From Williamsia muralis NBRC 105860 (lineage in GTDB: Bacteria > Actinomycetota > Actinomycetes > Mycobacteriales > Mycobacteriaceae): 64,000 bases of DNA. This document shows positions 37,432-48,101 of the stretch, piece after piece. The stretch is from assembly GCF_001598915.1 (NCBI RefSeq), contig NZ_BDAP01000005.1:310001-374000 (forward strand). The letters are read 5' to 3'. The position numbers were made by a program, and so were the translations under genes. Under the pieces are notes generated by a model that saw only the letters and a list, made by a program, of their open reading frames with translations, was not told the DNA's origin and searched no databases. The stretch's first letter is position 1. Each line of letters opens with the position of its first letter.

Positions 37432-38570
37432 TGCCGACGGCTGTTCTGCTTCGTACCAAACTGCGGCAGGGCGATTGGGCCCACAGTCCTCTTGTGGTCG
37501 CCGTCGTTGCCTTGGTGATCGCCGCAGGCATCGGACTGCTGTTGGCCGCAGGCGCTGGGGCCGGGCCCGCCGAGGTCATCGACGCCCTCATCCAGGGAAC
37601 ATTCGGCTCGCCCTTCGCCGTCGGCACCTCGCTGAACAACGCTGCCATCATCATGTTCATCGCGGCGGGCTTCACCGTCGCTTATCGGGCCGGTCTGGTG
37701 AACGTCGGAGGCGAAGGCCAGATCTGTCTCGGCGGCATTGCTGCCACTGCGGTGGGCGTGACCATCCCCGACGCCATGCCTCTCTTCCTTGGAGTCACCC
37801 TGGCGCTGGTGGCTGCCGTATTGGCCGGCGCAAGTTGGGCGGCCATTGCGGCGTGGCTCTATGTTCGGCGCGGTACCAGCGAGATCATCACCACCCTGCT
37901 GCTCAACTTTGTCGGCCTGGCGTTGGTTGTGTTGATGGTCCAGGAGCCGAGCTTGCTCCGGCAGCCGATGACCTCGTCGGAGACGCTCCCGCAGTCGGAG
38001 TCGCTGAGCGAAGCGAGCCACCTCCCGCTACTGGGATTGACCAAATCGCCGGCCACCGTGGCCATCGTCATTGCGCTCCTTGCCATCACGGCCGTCGGAG
38101 TGGTTTTGCGGCACAGCGCAATCGGACTACGGCTCCGCTCAGTGGGACTGTCACCGACTGCATCGGGTCGACTGGGTGTCCCAGTTGATCGCGTCCGTTT
38201 CCTGGGGCTCTCCACCGCAGGTGGATTCTCCGGGCTGGCCGGTGGAATCCTTGTCACGTCCGCCCCGTTCGTCTTGGCCGAAGGGTTCTCGTCAGGCTTC
38301 GGTTTCACCGGCCTCGTGGTCGGTTTGCTTGCCCGCGGGTCGATGACAGCAGTTGCCGGGGTGTCGCTGTTCCTGGGATTCCTGGTTGCCGGCGGTATCA
38401 ATCTGCAGTTGGCCGCGGGAGTTCCGTCCTCCACCGTGACCGTGGTGCAGAGCGTGCTGATCATCTTGATCGCGGGCGCTGCCTTGTGGACCACCCGGTC
38501 GAGATCAGTGGCGCCCCCCGAGGCCACTTTGGCACCCGCCATCACAGCCCCCGCAAAGGCGACGTCATGA
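37428..38570 (+). CDS. ABC transporter permease 1 (BMP type)
   Basis: A 380-residue permease of the BPD_transp_2 family with about 9-10 helices and the hallmark GLVNVGGEGQICLGGIAA and GTSEIITTLLLNF segments used by nucleoside and simple-sugar ABC importers. It starts in an ATGATG overlapping the ATPase stop and ends in ATGA with the next permease, showing tight translational coupling. It forms a heterodimeric channel with permease 2. Confidence 0.93.
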   Translation: MMPTAVLLRTKLRQGDWAHSPLVVAVVALVIAAGIGLLLAAGAGAGPAEVIDALIQGTFGSPFAVGTSLNNAAIIMFIAAGFTVAYRAGLVNVGGEGQICLGGIAATAVGVTIPDAMPLFLGVTLALVAAVLAGASWAAIAAWLYVRRGTSEIITTLLLNFVGLALVVLMVQEPSLLRQPMTSSETLPQSESLSEASHLPLLGLTKSPATVAIVIALLAITAVGVVLRHSAIGLRLRSVGLSPTASGRLGVPVDRVRFLGLSTAGGFSGLAGGILVTSAPFVLAEGFSSGFGFTGLVVGLLARGSMTAVAGVSLFLGFLVAGGINLQLAAGVPSSTVTVVQSVLIILIAGAALWTTRSRSVAPPEATLAPAITAPAKATS

Positions 38571-39493
38571 ACATCGACATGCTCACCCAGGTCCTCACCA
38601 GCGGGGTGGCCTTCGCGATCCTGCTCATCGTGGCCGCAGCAGGTGAATCGATCAGCGAACGTGCAGGCGTGCTCAACCTCAGCATGGAGGGCATCATGCT
38701 CACCGGCGCTTTCGCGAGCGTGTTGGCCTCTGCCACACTTGATTCGGCGATGCTCGGCCTCGTCAGCGGCGTGCTTGCGGCTCTCATCTTCGGCATCATC
38801 CAGGCGTTGCTGACGGTGCGGTTCCGAGCCGACCAGATCGTTGTCGGAATTGCCGGCAACGCATTGGCTCTGGGGTTGACCACCTACGGTGCCCGCATCT
38901 TCCTCGAGGACGGCAAAGGCCAGGGTGTACCCGGCTTCAACGGCGTCGATATCCCCTTGCTGACCGACATCCCGATCGTCGGTCCGGCCCTGTTCGGACA
39001 ATCAGTCCTCGGCTACCTCTGTGTGCTCGTGGTCATCGCGCTGGCGCTGCTGTTCTCCGGCAAGACCATGGCGGGCATCCGCGTGGACGCCGTCGGCGAG
39101 GACGCCACATCGGCCGGCTGGACAGGATTGTCCGTCAACAAGATCCGGGCCGCGTGCGTCTTGCTGGCTGCCGCAACAGGCGGTCTCGCAGGATCTCAAC
39201 TGGCCCTCTCGGAAGTGCAGTCGTTCAGCGAGAACATGACTGCCGGCCTCGGGTACCTCGCCGTGGTCGCAGTGATCGCAGGACGGTGGAAAGTGATCGG
39301 AATCGTGTGGGCGTGCCTGTTCTTCGGGATCGCCCGATCGCTTCAGTTCGCCTTGCCTGCCGTCGGAGTCGACATCCCCTACGCGATCTTGCTGATGCTG
39401 CCGTACGTCATCGCCATCGTCGCGATCAGCGGCGTGGTCGGTGGCCGTCGAGCCCCGTCGTGCCTCACCGTGCCGTACGCCGGCCGTTCCTGA
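38567..39493 (+). CDS. ABC transporter permease 2 (BMP type)
   Basis: The 308-residue second permease shares the family layout: GVLNLSMEGIMLTGAF near the N-terminus, RADQIVVGIAGNALALGLT in the middle, and GLGYLAVVAVIAGRW near the C-terminus. ATG 38567 overlaps the previous stop by 4 bases (ATGA). It pairs with permease 1. The next gene begins 23 bases downstream. Confidence 0.93.
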   Translation: MNIDMLTQVLTSGVAFAILLIVAAAGESISERAGVLNLSMEGIMLTGAFASVLASATLDSAMLGLVSGVLAALIFGIIQALLTVRFRADQIVVGIAGNALALGLTTYGARIFLEDGKGQGVPGFNGVDIPLLTDIPIVGPALFGQSVLGYLCVLVVIALALLFSGKTMAGIRVDAVGEDATSAGWTGLSVNKIRAACVLLAAATGGLAGSQLALSEVQSFSENMTAGLGYLAVVAVIAGRWKVIGIVWACLFFGIARSLQFALPAVGVDIPYAILLMLPYVIAIVAISGVVGGRRAPSCLTVPYAGRS

Positions 39494-39516
39494 ACCTCTT
39501 TGCCCCGGAAGGCGAC

Positions 39517-40500
39517 ATGACCCTCATCCTCACCCACTCCGACATCGACGCGCTCATCGACCGGACTTCGGTCTACCGCGCCGTGGAGCAGGCTCACGCT
39601 GATCTGACATCAGGTGCTGCGAGTAACCCCGCTCCCCCTCAGTTGCCGATCGCCGACGGCGGCACCGCCCTCCCGATGGTGGCGTCGTCAGAACCGTTGG
39701 GCGCCAGCGTCGTCAAGATGTTGTCGGACATGCCGGCCAATGTCGGCCGCGGGCTCCCGAGTCAGCGATCGACCATCCTGCTGATGTCGGCACAGACCGG
39801 CGAGTGCGAAGCAGTACTCGACGGCCGCCTCATCACAGCCATCCGTACTGCTGCGGCGAGCGCGGTGGCGACGGCTCACCTTGCCACGCAACGGAGCTCG
39901 ATTCTGGGGCTCATCGGTGCCGGAACCCTCGCGGTGGAGCACGCCCGCGCCATCTGCCAAATCCGGAACATCGAGAAGGTTCTGGTGTGGTCACGGTCGG
40001 CGTCAACCGTCGACAGCTTCCGCCGTCGGACAGCCGATCTCGACATCCAGATCGAATACGCCGAATCCCCTCGGTCTATTCTCGCCTCCGCCGACATCGT
40101 CTGCACACTGACGCCGTCGCGCGAACCGATCGTCGAGGGCGCCTGGTTCCGCCCGGGCCTGCACCTGAACGCCGTCGGCGCTCCTCCTCGCGCGGACCAC
40201 CGTGAGATCGACGGCCCCGGGATCGGCAGCAGCCGGCTGATCGTCGACAGCATTCCGACCGCACTCACCAAATCGGGAGATGTCCTGGTGGCGATCGCCG
40301 AAGGCCACTTGCAGACGCAGGACGTCGATGTCGAACTCGGCGATGTGATCGTGAATCCCGCTCTCGGCCGCCAAAGCGACGACGACATCACCCTGTTCAA
40401 CTCCGTCGGAATCGGTCTACAGGATCTGGTGACCGCCCGGACGCTGGTCGATGTGGCGATGCAAAAGGGTGTCGGGGCGAGTGTGCGGTTGAATGCTTGA
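39517..40500 (+). CDS. Ornithine cyclodeaminase/mu-crystallin family protein
   Basis: The 327-residue enzyme has the family Rossmann motif GLIGAGTLAVEHA (about 132-144) for NAD(P)H and the substrate-arginine segment RTAAASAVAT just before it. The motif that supplies the catalytic aspartate in true ornithine cyclodeaminase (GxD) reads NAVGAPPRADHREID (about 218-232), closer to mammalian mu-crystallin, a ketimine reductase, than to the cyclodeaminase. It is 23 bases after the BMP-type permease, so it probably acts on an imported imine- or amino-acid-like compound. Function is inferred. Confidence 0.9.
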   Translation: MTLILTHSDIDALIDRTSVYRAVEQAHADLTSGAASNPAPPQLPIADGGTALPMVASSEPLGASVVKMLSDMPANVGRGLPSQRSTILLMSAQTGECEAVLDGRLITAIRTAAASAVATAHLATQRSSILGLIGAGTLAVEHARAICQIRNIEKVLVWSRSASTVDSFRRRTADLDIQIEYAESPRSILASADIVCTLTPSREPIVEGAWFRPGLHLNAVGAPPRADHREIDGPGIGSSRLIVDSIPTALTKSGDVLVAIAEGHLQTQDVDVELGDVIVNPALGRQSDDDITLFNSVGIGLQDLVTARTLVDVAMQKGVGASVRLNA

Positions 40501-40517
40501 GAGGTCGGTGTAAATGA

Positions 40518-40592
40518 TGGTGCGCGCAGAGGGATTTGAACCCCCGACCGCTGGTGTGTAAGACCAGAGCTCTACCGCTGAGCTATACGCGC
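40518..40592 (-). tRNA. tRNA-Val (anticodon TAC)
   Basis: The minus-strand sequence folds as a cloverleaf: acceptor GCGCGTA with TGCGCGC, D-arm GCTCAGCGGTAGAGC, anticodon stem CTGGT/ACCAG around loop CTTACAC with anticodon TAC at 40560-40558, T-arm GGGGGTTCAAATCCCTC, discriminator A. The 3' CCA is encoded (40520-40518). It reads GTA valine codons. It starts about 95 bases after the peroxiredoxin gene on the same strand. Confidence 0.97.
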
Positions 40593-40687
40593 GGGGCGAC
40601 CGAACCGAAGGCGAGTTCGACCGGCCGCGACGGCGAGAGAAAACATGGACTCGCCGCCCGTCCGACACCCGAAGGCGTCAGACACCT

Positions 40688-41170
40688 TCAAGAATCTAGC
40701 GCGGCCAGGGCTTTCTCCCAAAGCGACTGGTCACGGACCTGCCCGGCGGCCATCTGCTCGGAGAACGCGATGTGTCCGGTCTTGTCGATGACGAAGGTGC
40801 CGCGGTTGGCGTAGCCCTTGTCCTCGTTGAAGACGCCATACAGCTGAGCGACACGGCCGTGGGGCCAGAAGTCCGCGAGAATCGGGAAGAGATACCCCTG
40901 GGCCGCCGACCACACCTTGTGAGTGGGCGATGTGCCCACCGACACCGCGATGAACGCCGAGTTGTCGTTTTCGAAGTCCGGCAGCCGATCGCGCACCATG
41001 CTCAGTTCACCTTCGCAGGTGCCGGTGAACGCCATCGGGAAGAACACCAGCAGCACGTTCTTCTTACCGAAATAACTGGAGAGGGTGATGTCCTGATTGT
41101 TCTGATCACGCAACGTGAAGTCAGGAGCCGCGGTTCCCACCGCGAGCTCCTGATGAGCGGAGTCGGTCAT
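40688..41170 (-). CDS. ahpE: Peroxiredoxin, AhpE type
   Basis: The 160-residue thioredoxin-fold peroxidase has peroxidatic Cys52 in MAFTGTCEGEL, close to the FTGxCxGEL of mycobacterial AhpE, a one-cysteine peroxiredoxin. No resolving cysteine is seen in the C-terminal half. It reduces peroxides and peroxynitrite with mycothiol/mycoredoxin as likely reductant in this group. ATG 41170 is chosen over an upstream in-frame start. It overlaps the DUF3052 gene by 4 bases. Position matches Rv2238c. Confidence 0.94.
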   Translation of the reverse strand: MTDSAHQELAVGTAAPDFTLRDQNNQDITLSSYFGKKNVLLVFFPMAFTGTCEGELSMVRDRLPDFENDNSAFIAVSVGTSPTHKVWSAAQGYLFPILADFWPHGRVAQLYGVFNEDKGYANRGTFVIDKTGHIAFSEQMAAGQVRDQSLWEKALAALDS

Positions 41171-41589
41171 GCCTTCTTGCCGGCTCGCGTCTTCGGTTGA
41201 ACCAGACGAGATCCCAGCCAATCACCGAAACTCACGGCACTGGTCTGGGTGAGGCCCGCGGTCGGCGCGGCTTCGGCGACCTCACTGGGGTCGACGTAAC
41301 CGTCACTTCCGGTCTTCGGCGACAACACCCACACGAACCCGTCGTCGGCGAGCGGCGTGATGGCATCCATCAGGGCGTCGACCAGATCGCCGTCACCGTC
41401 CCGCCACCACAGCACCACCATGTCGACGACCTCGTCGGAGTCCTCGTCCACCATCTCGGCGTCGATGGCATCCTCGATGTCGGCACGCAGGTCGTCGTCG
41501 GTGTCCTCGTCCCACCCCAGCTCCTGCACGATCATGCCCGCTGTCACTCCCAGCTTCTGGACGCGATCACCATCTGAAGCGGCAACCAA
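41167..41589 (-). CDS. DUF3052 family protein
   Basis: A 140-residue acidic protein of the actinobacterial DUF3052 family (QKLGVTAGMIVQELGWDED; VVLWWRDGDGDLVDAL; GFVWVLSPKTG). Function unknown. A strong AGGAGGT about 9 bases before TTG 41589 supports this unusual start codon. Its stop overlaps the ahpE ATG, so they are coupled, as in Rv2239c-Rv2238c. Confidence 0.92.
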   Translation of the reverse strand: MVAASDGDRVQKLGVTAGMIVQELGWDEDTDDDLRADIEDAIDAEMVDEDSDEVVDMVVLWWRDGDGDLVDALMDAITPLADDGFVWVLSPKTGSDGYVDPSEVAEAAPTAGLTQTSAVSFGDWLGSRLVQPKTRAGKKA

Positions 41590-41698
41590 CGCGACGACCT
41601 CCTGTCAGTAGAAAAATAGGCGAACACTGTCCGTGTCCGCTTCGATGACTCAAGCGAACAGGGTAAACCCCCAAGTTGCAAGCCGAATGGCACCTTTT

Positions 41699-42232
41699 TC
41701 AACCGGCAACTTTCCCGCACGCGTCCACAGCCTTGTTCCTGGCGTCGATCCACTTGTCCGCCGGATCGTTGAGGCCGGCCCGATATTCGTTCCTCACCGC
41801 GGCCACCAACTCCCGGTTGCGGTCGAGGAAATTCCGTACGAGAGTCTGCACGGGCTGCTCGACGCCGCCCACCAGTTTCGCGGTAATTGCCTGCTCACCG
41901 GCGGTGAGCTGGTCGACCACCACCCGACTGCTGTCGCCCATCTGCGAATAGGACTGCACGTCATTGAGTTTGGTGACGAACTCGTTGTAGCCGTTGAGCA
42001 TGGTCACCACAGTGGTGGTGAATTGCGCGCAGAGGCCGACCGTCAGCGTGCGCGCAGCCTCGGCGGCCCTCGACGATTCTGCGATCCTCGATTGCTCGGC
42101 CGCGACCGACACGTCGCTCTGATAGGCGCGCACGTCGCTGGGATCGACGCCACTGGAACCGTCGACGGTGGTGGCACATCCGGTGAAAAGTGCCCCGGCC
42201 ACCACAACGCCGACCACCCACCTGGACTTCAC
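41699..42232 (-). CDS. Putative lipoprotein of unknown function
   Basis: A 177-residue product that begins with KSRWVVGVVVAGALFTGC, a short lipoprotein signal with candidate lipidated Cys19 (lipobox FTGC is imperfect). The rest is helical and Gln/Ser/Ala-rich with a C-terminal DKWIDARNKAVDACGK; a lone pair of cysteines (CAQF.., DACG) could form a disulfide. GTG 42232 is chosen because upstream residues are Cys/Gly-rich and not signal-like. Position corresponds to Rv2240c, also a hypothetical exported protein. Divergent from aceE. Confidence 0.8.
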   Translation of the reverse strand: MKSRWVVGVVVAGALFTGCATTVDGSSGVDPSDVRAYQSDVSVAAEQSRIAESSRAAEAARTLTVGLCAQFTTTVVTMLNGYNEFVTKLNDVQSYSQMGDSSRVVVDQLTAGEQAITAKLVGGVEQPVQTLVRNFLDRNRELVAAVRNEYRAGLNDPADKWIDARNKAVDACGKVAG

Positions 42233-42429
42233 AGAGCAGATACTGCCCCATGTACCGCTCGAACATCCAGAGCAACACATGTAGGTTCGGCTAGTTTGCC
42301 GTCCTCCGATGCCAACGAACATCACATGCGGCACGATTGAGAGAACGCCGAGGACCTCACCAGGGTCCAGCGCCACATTTGGTTTCTGGCAGCCACCCTG
42401 CCGGACGACTCGAGGAGAAGACCAGCGTA

Positions 42430-45201
<2,772 letters not shown>

Positions 45202-45284
45202 GCCGAGTCCCACTCCGCCCGTCGAGGGGATCGCCTGCAGGCAGCGTCCGACCTGAAACCGTCCCGCTGACATAGATTGGTCAG

Positions 45285-46577
45285 ATGGATGAGTCACGTG
45301 CGGTCGAGCAGCCCGCCGGCGATCTCTTCGGGCCGAGGGGTGCCCATGTGCCCGCCCCGGCCAACGTGCACGACGCATTGCCGGACACGCTGCTCCGCCG
45401 GGTGAAGCAGTACAGCGGTCGGTTGGCCACCGAGGCGGTGCACTCGATGCAAGACCAACTGCCGTATTTCGCCGACCTCGAGGCAGGTCAGCGAGCCAGT
45501 GTGCAGCTGGTCGTTCAGACCGCAGTGGTCAACTTCGTCGAGTGGCTTCAGGATCCCGAAGGCAACGTGAAGTTCACGGTGCAGGCGTTCCAGGTGGTGC
45601 CGCAGGATCTGGCGCGGCGGATCAGCTTGCTGCAGACCGTCGAGATGGTCCGGGTGGCCATGGAGTTCTTCGAGAAGTGGCTGCCACTTCTAGCCCGAAA
45701 CGACGCCCAGCTGCGCGCACTCACCGAATCGGTGCTGCGCTACGGGCGCGAGATCGGGTTCGCGGCGGCATCCATCTACGCATCCGCAGCCGAATCACGC
45801 GGTGCGTGGGATTCGCGGCTCGAAGCACTGGTCGTCGACGCCGTGGTGCGCGGCGACTCCGGACCCACCTTGTTGTCGCGGGCGGCTGCGCTGAACTGGG
45901 ACACCGAAGCCACCGCAACGGTGCTGGTCGGTATGCCGCCACCCGAGCGCAACGTGTCGGTTCCCTTGGCGGTGCACAACACTGCCCGCCAGCACGACCG
46001 CGCGGCGTTGTCCGTCGTCCAGGGCAGCCTGCTGGTCGCCATCGTCAGCGGGCCGGTGGCCGTGAGCGAGCCATTTGTCATCGATCTGCTGAATCTCTTT
46101 GCCGAGGGGCCGGTGGTGATCGGCCCGACAACACCCAATCTCGGGGCCGCGCACACCAGCGCCATCGACGCCCTCGCCGGTATCGAGGCAGTGGCGGGTT
46201 GGCCCAGCGCTCCGCGGCCGGTGCATTCCTGGGAGTTGCTGCCGGAGCGGGCATTGCTCGGCGATCAGACCGCGATGACGACCCTCAACGACTCCCTGAT
46301 CACCCCGTTGACCAAAGGCGGCGACACTTTGACCGTCACGCTGGACGCCTACCTCGACTCCGGAGGGTCGGTGGAGTCCTGTGCCCGGGAGCTCTTCGTC
46401 CATCCAAATACTGTCAGATATCGACTAAAGCGGATTTCGGACATAACTGGCCGCGATCCGATGAACCCACGAGATGCGTACGTACTTAGGGTTGCCACAA
46501 CTGTCGGCAGATTGGCACGAGTTCGACACGACATGCGCACAGTTTTCTCTTCAGTCACACGCGCAACAGGACACTGA
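45285..46577 (+). CDS. PucR/CdaR-type helix-turn-helix regulator (Rv2242-like)
   Basis: A 430-residue regulator ending in a PucR C-terminal HTH (CARELFVHPNTVRYRLKRISDITG, about 373-396). The N-terminal and central parts (PDTLLRR; GGF-type nucleotide-like domain) are those of the actinobacterial family next to fabD. It lies between aceE and fabD on the same strand and is a plausible regulator of the lipid operon, though this is from position. The last 30 codons are AT-richer than the rest. Confidence 0.9.
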   Translation: MDESRAVEQPAGDLFGPRGAHVPAPANVHDALPDTLLRRVKQYSGRLATEAVHSMQDQLPYFADLEAGQRASVQLVVQTAVVNFVEWLQDPEGNVKFTVQAFQVVPQDLARRISLLQTVEMVRVAMEFFEKWLPLLARNDAQLRALTESVLRYGREIGFAAASIYASAAESRGAWDSRLEALVVDAVVRGDSGPTLLSRAAALNWDTEATATVLVGMPPPERNVSVPLAVHNTARQHDRAALSVVQGSLLVAIVSGPVAVSEPFVIDLLNLFAEGPVVIGPTTPNLGAAHTSAIDALAGIEAVAGWPSAPRPVHSWELLPERALLGDQTAMTTLNDSLITPLTKGGDTLTVTLDAYLDSGGSVESCARELFVHPNTVRYRLKRISDITGRDPMNPRDAYVLRVATTVGRLARVRHDMRTVFSSVTRATGH

Positions 46578-46746
46578 GGACCAAGGTGACAATTGTGCAT
46601 CACTTCACATTTGGCTAACGCATATCGATGTGGTGACGATGCAGGCACGCTGATGTGGTCATTTGTGGGAACCCCACAAAGGCCTTGCTCAAGGTTCATC
46701 GCGTCCAACACCCTCACCACACGCCAATAGGGTGTTCTCTTGTCAC

Positions 46747-47655
46747 GTGCTCTCCTTGCTTGCGCCCGGACAGGGTTCCCAGACCGTCGGTATGCTCACC
46801 CCTTGGCTTGAGCTGCCCGGCGCCCGCGACCAGGTTTCGACCTGGTCGAAGATGACGAAACTCGACATCGCACGCCTCGGCACCACCGCGACGGCTGACG
46901 AGATCACCGATACCGCCGTCACCCAGCCGCTGGTGGTGGTGTCCGCACTGCTCGCATTCGACGAACTCTCCAAACGCTCTCCCCTGCCGGCCGACGCTCT
47001 CGTCGCCGGCCACTCTGTGGGCGAGCTGGCCGCAGCCGCCATCGCCGGCGTACTGACTGCCGATGAGGCCGTGGCCCTGGCTGCTGTTCGCGGCGCCGCG
47101 ATGGCGAAGGCATGTGCACTCGAACCCACCACCATGGCTGCGGTGCTCGGTGGCGACGAAGCTGCCGTCCTGGCCCGTCTCGAAGAACTCGACCTGGTTC
47201 CGGCCAACCGCAACGCGGCGGGACAGATCGTCGCTGCGGGCGCAGTCGCGGCCATCGACGAGTTGATCGCGAACCCGCCGGAGAAGGCGCGCATCCGTAA
47301 GCTCGCGGTCGCCGGCGCCTTCCACACCAAATACATGGAGTCTGCGCAGGAAGCGGTCGCCCAAGCTGCTGCGGACATCGTCCCGCAAGACCCGAACAGG
47401 ACGTTGCTCTCCAATTCCGACGGCCAGCCCGTCACCTCCGGGCGCGATGCGCTCGACAAACTGGTCGCCCAGGTCACCAGCCCGGTGCGGTGGGACCTGT
47501 GCTCGGCCACGATGCGCGAAAAAGCCACCACCGCGCTCGTCGAGTTGCCGCCCGCCGGCACACTCACCGGAATCGCCAAGCGCGAACTCAAGGGAACTCC
47601 CACCCGGGCCCTCAAGACCCCCGACGACCTCGAGGGACTCACCGATCTTGGATAG
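46747..47655 (+). CDS. fabD: Malonyl-CoA:ACP transacylase
   Basis: The 302-residue enzyme has LAPGQGSQT (5-13), the nucleophile in GHSVGELAAAA (S90) and the catalytic histidine in GAFHTKYM (about 194). It loads malonyl groups from malonyl-CoA onto AcpM for FAS-II elongation. GTG 46747 gives the same N-terminus and length as mycobacterial FabD; the longer frame to 46663 would add an unrelated leader. It is the first gene of fabD-acpM-kas-accD6. Confidence 0.96.
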   Translation: MLSLLAPGQGSQTVGMLTPWLELPGARDQVSTWSKMTKLDIARLGTTATADEITDTAVTQPLVVVSALLAFDELSKRSPLPADALVAGHSVGELAAAAIAGVLTADEAVALAAVRGAAMAKACALEPTTMAAVLGGDEAAVLARLEELDLVPANRNAAGQIVAAGAVAAIDELIANPPEKARIRKLAVAGAFHTKYMESAQEAVAQAAADIVPQDPNRTLLSNSDGQPVTSGRDALDKLVAQVTSPVRWDLCSATMREKATTALVELPPAGTLTGIAKRELKGTPTRALKTPDDLEGLTDLG

Positions 47656-47786
47656 CGGTGGCGACGCACCTCGCGTCTCCATCCCCGGAAAGTGACAGAC
47701 CAAGCACGCAGGTCGTCACAGTCCAACGCGGCGTTCGCACGCCGTCCGGAAGACACCCGCATTACGAAGAAGAAGGGAGCCACATA

Positions 47787-48095
47787 GTGGCCGCCGCACA
47801 GGAAGAAATCATTGCCGGACTCGCTGAGATCATCGAGGAGGTCACCGGCATTGAGCCCTCTGAGGTGACTGTGGAGAAGTCGTTCGTCGACGACCTTGAC
47901 ATCGACTCGCTGTCGATGGTCGAGATCGCAGTGCAGACCGAAGACAAGTACGGCGTGAAGATCCCCGATGAGGACCTCGCCGGACTGCGCACCGTCGGAG
48001 ACGCTGTGTCCTACATCCAGAAGCTCGAAGCCGAGAACTCCGAGGCCGCCGACGCGATCCGCGCCAAGCTGGACGCCGACAAGACCGGTGAGTGA
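47787..48095 (+). CDS. acpM: Meromycolate extension acyl carrier protein
   Basis: The 102-residue acyl carrier protein carries phosphopantetheine on S41 in DDLDIDSLSM. Its C-terminal extension beyond the normal 77-80 residue ACP (AENSEAADAIRAKLDADKTG) is characteristic of AcpM, the FAS-II carrier in mycolic-acid bacteria. GTG 47787 has AAGGGAG upstream. It holds the growing meroacyl chain between FabD, the Kas enzyme and the reductases encoded elsewhere. Confidence 0.97.
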   Translation: MAAAQEEIIAGLAEIIEEVTGIEPSEVTVEKSFVDDLDIDSLSMVEIAVQTEDKYGVKIPDEDLAGLRTVGDAVSYIQKLEAENSEAADAIRAKLDADKTGE

Positions 48096-48101
48096 CCAGT
48101 A

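Noticed and set aside
15707-40592. Genomic island with phage or conjugative origin
   Set aside because: No integrase, relaxase, transposase, phage structural gene or duplicated tRNA end is visible; only the gene-order difference supports insertion.
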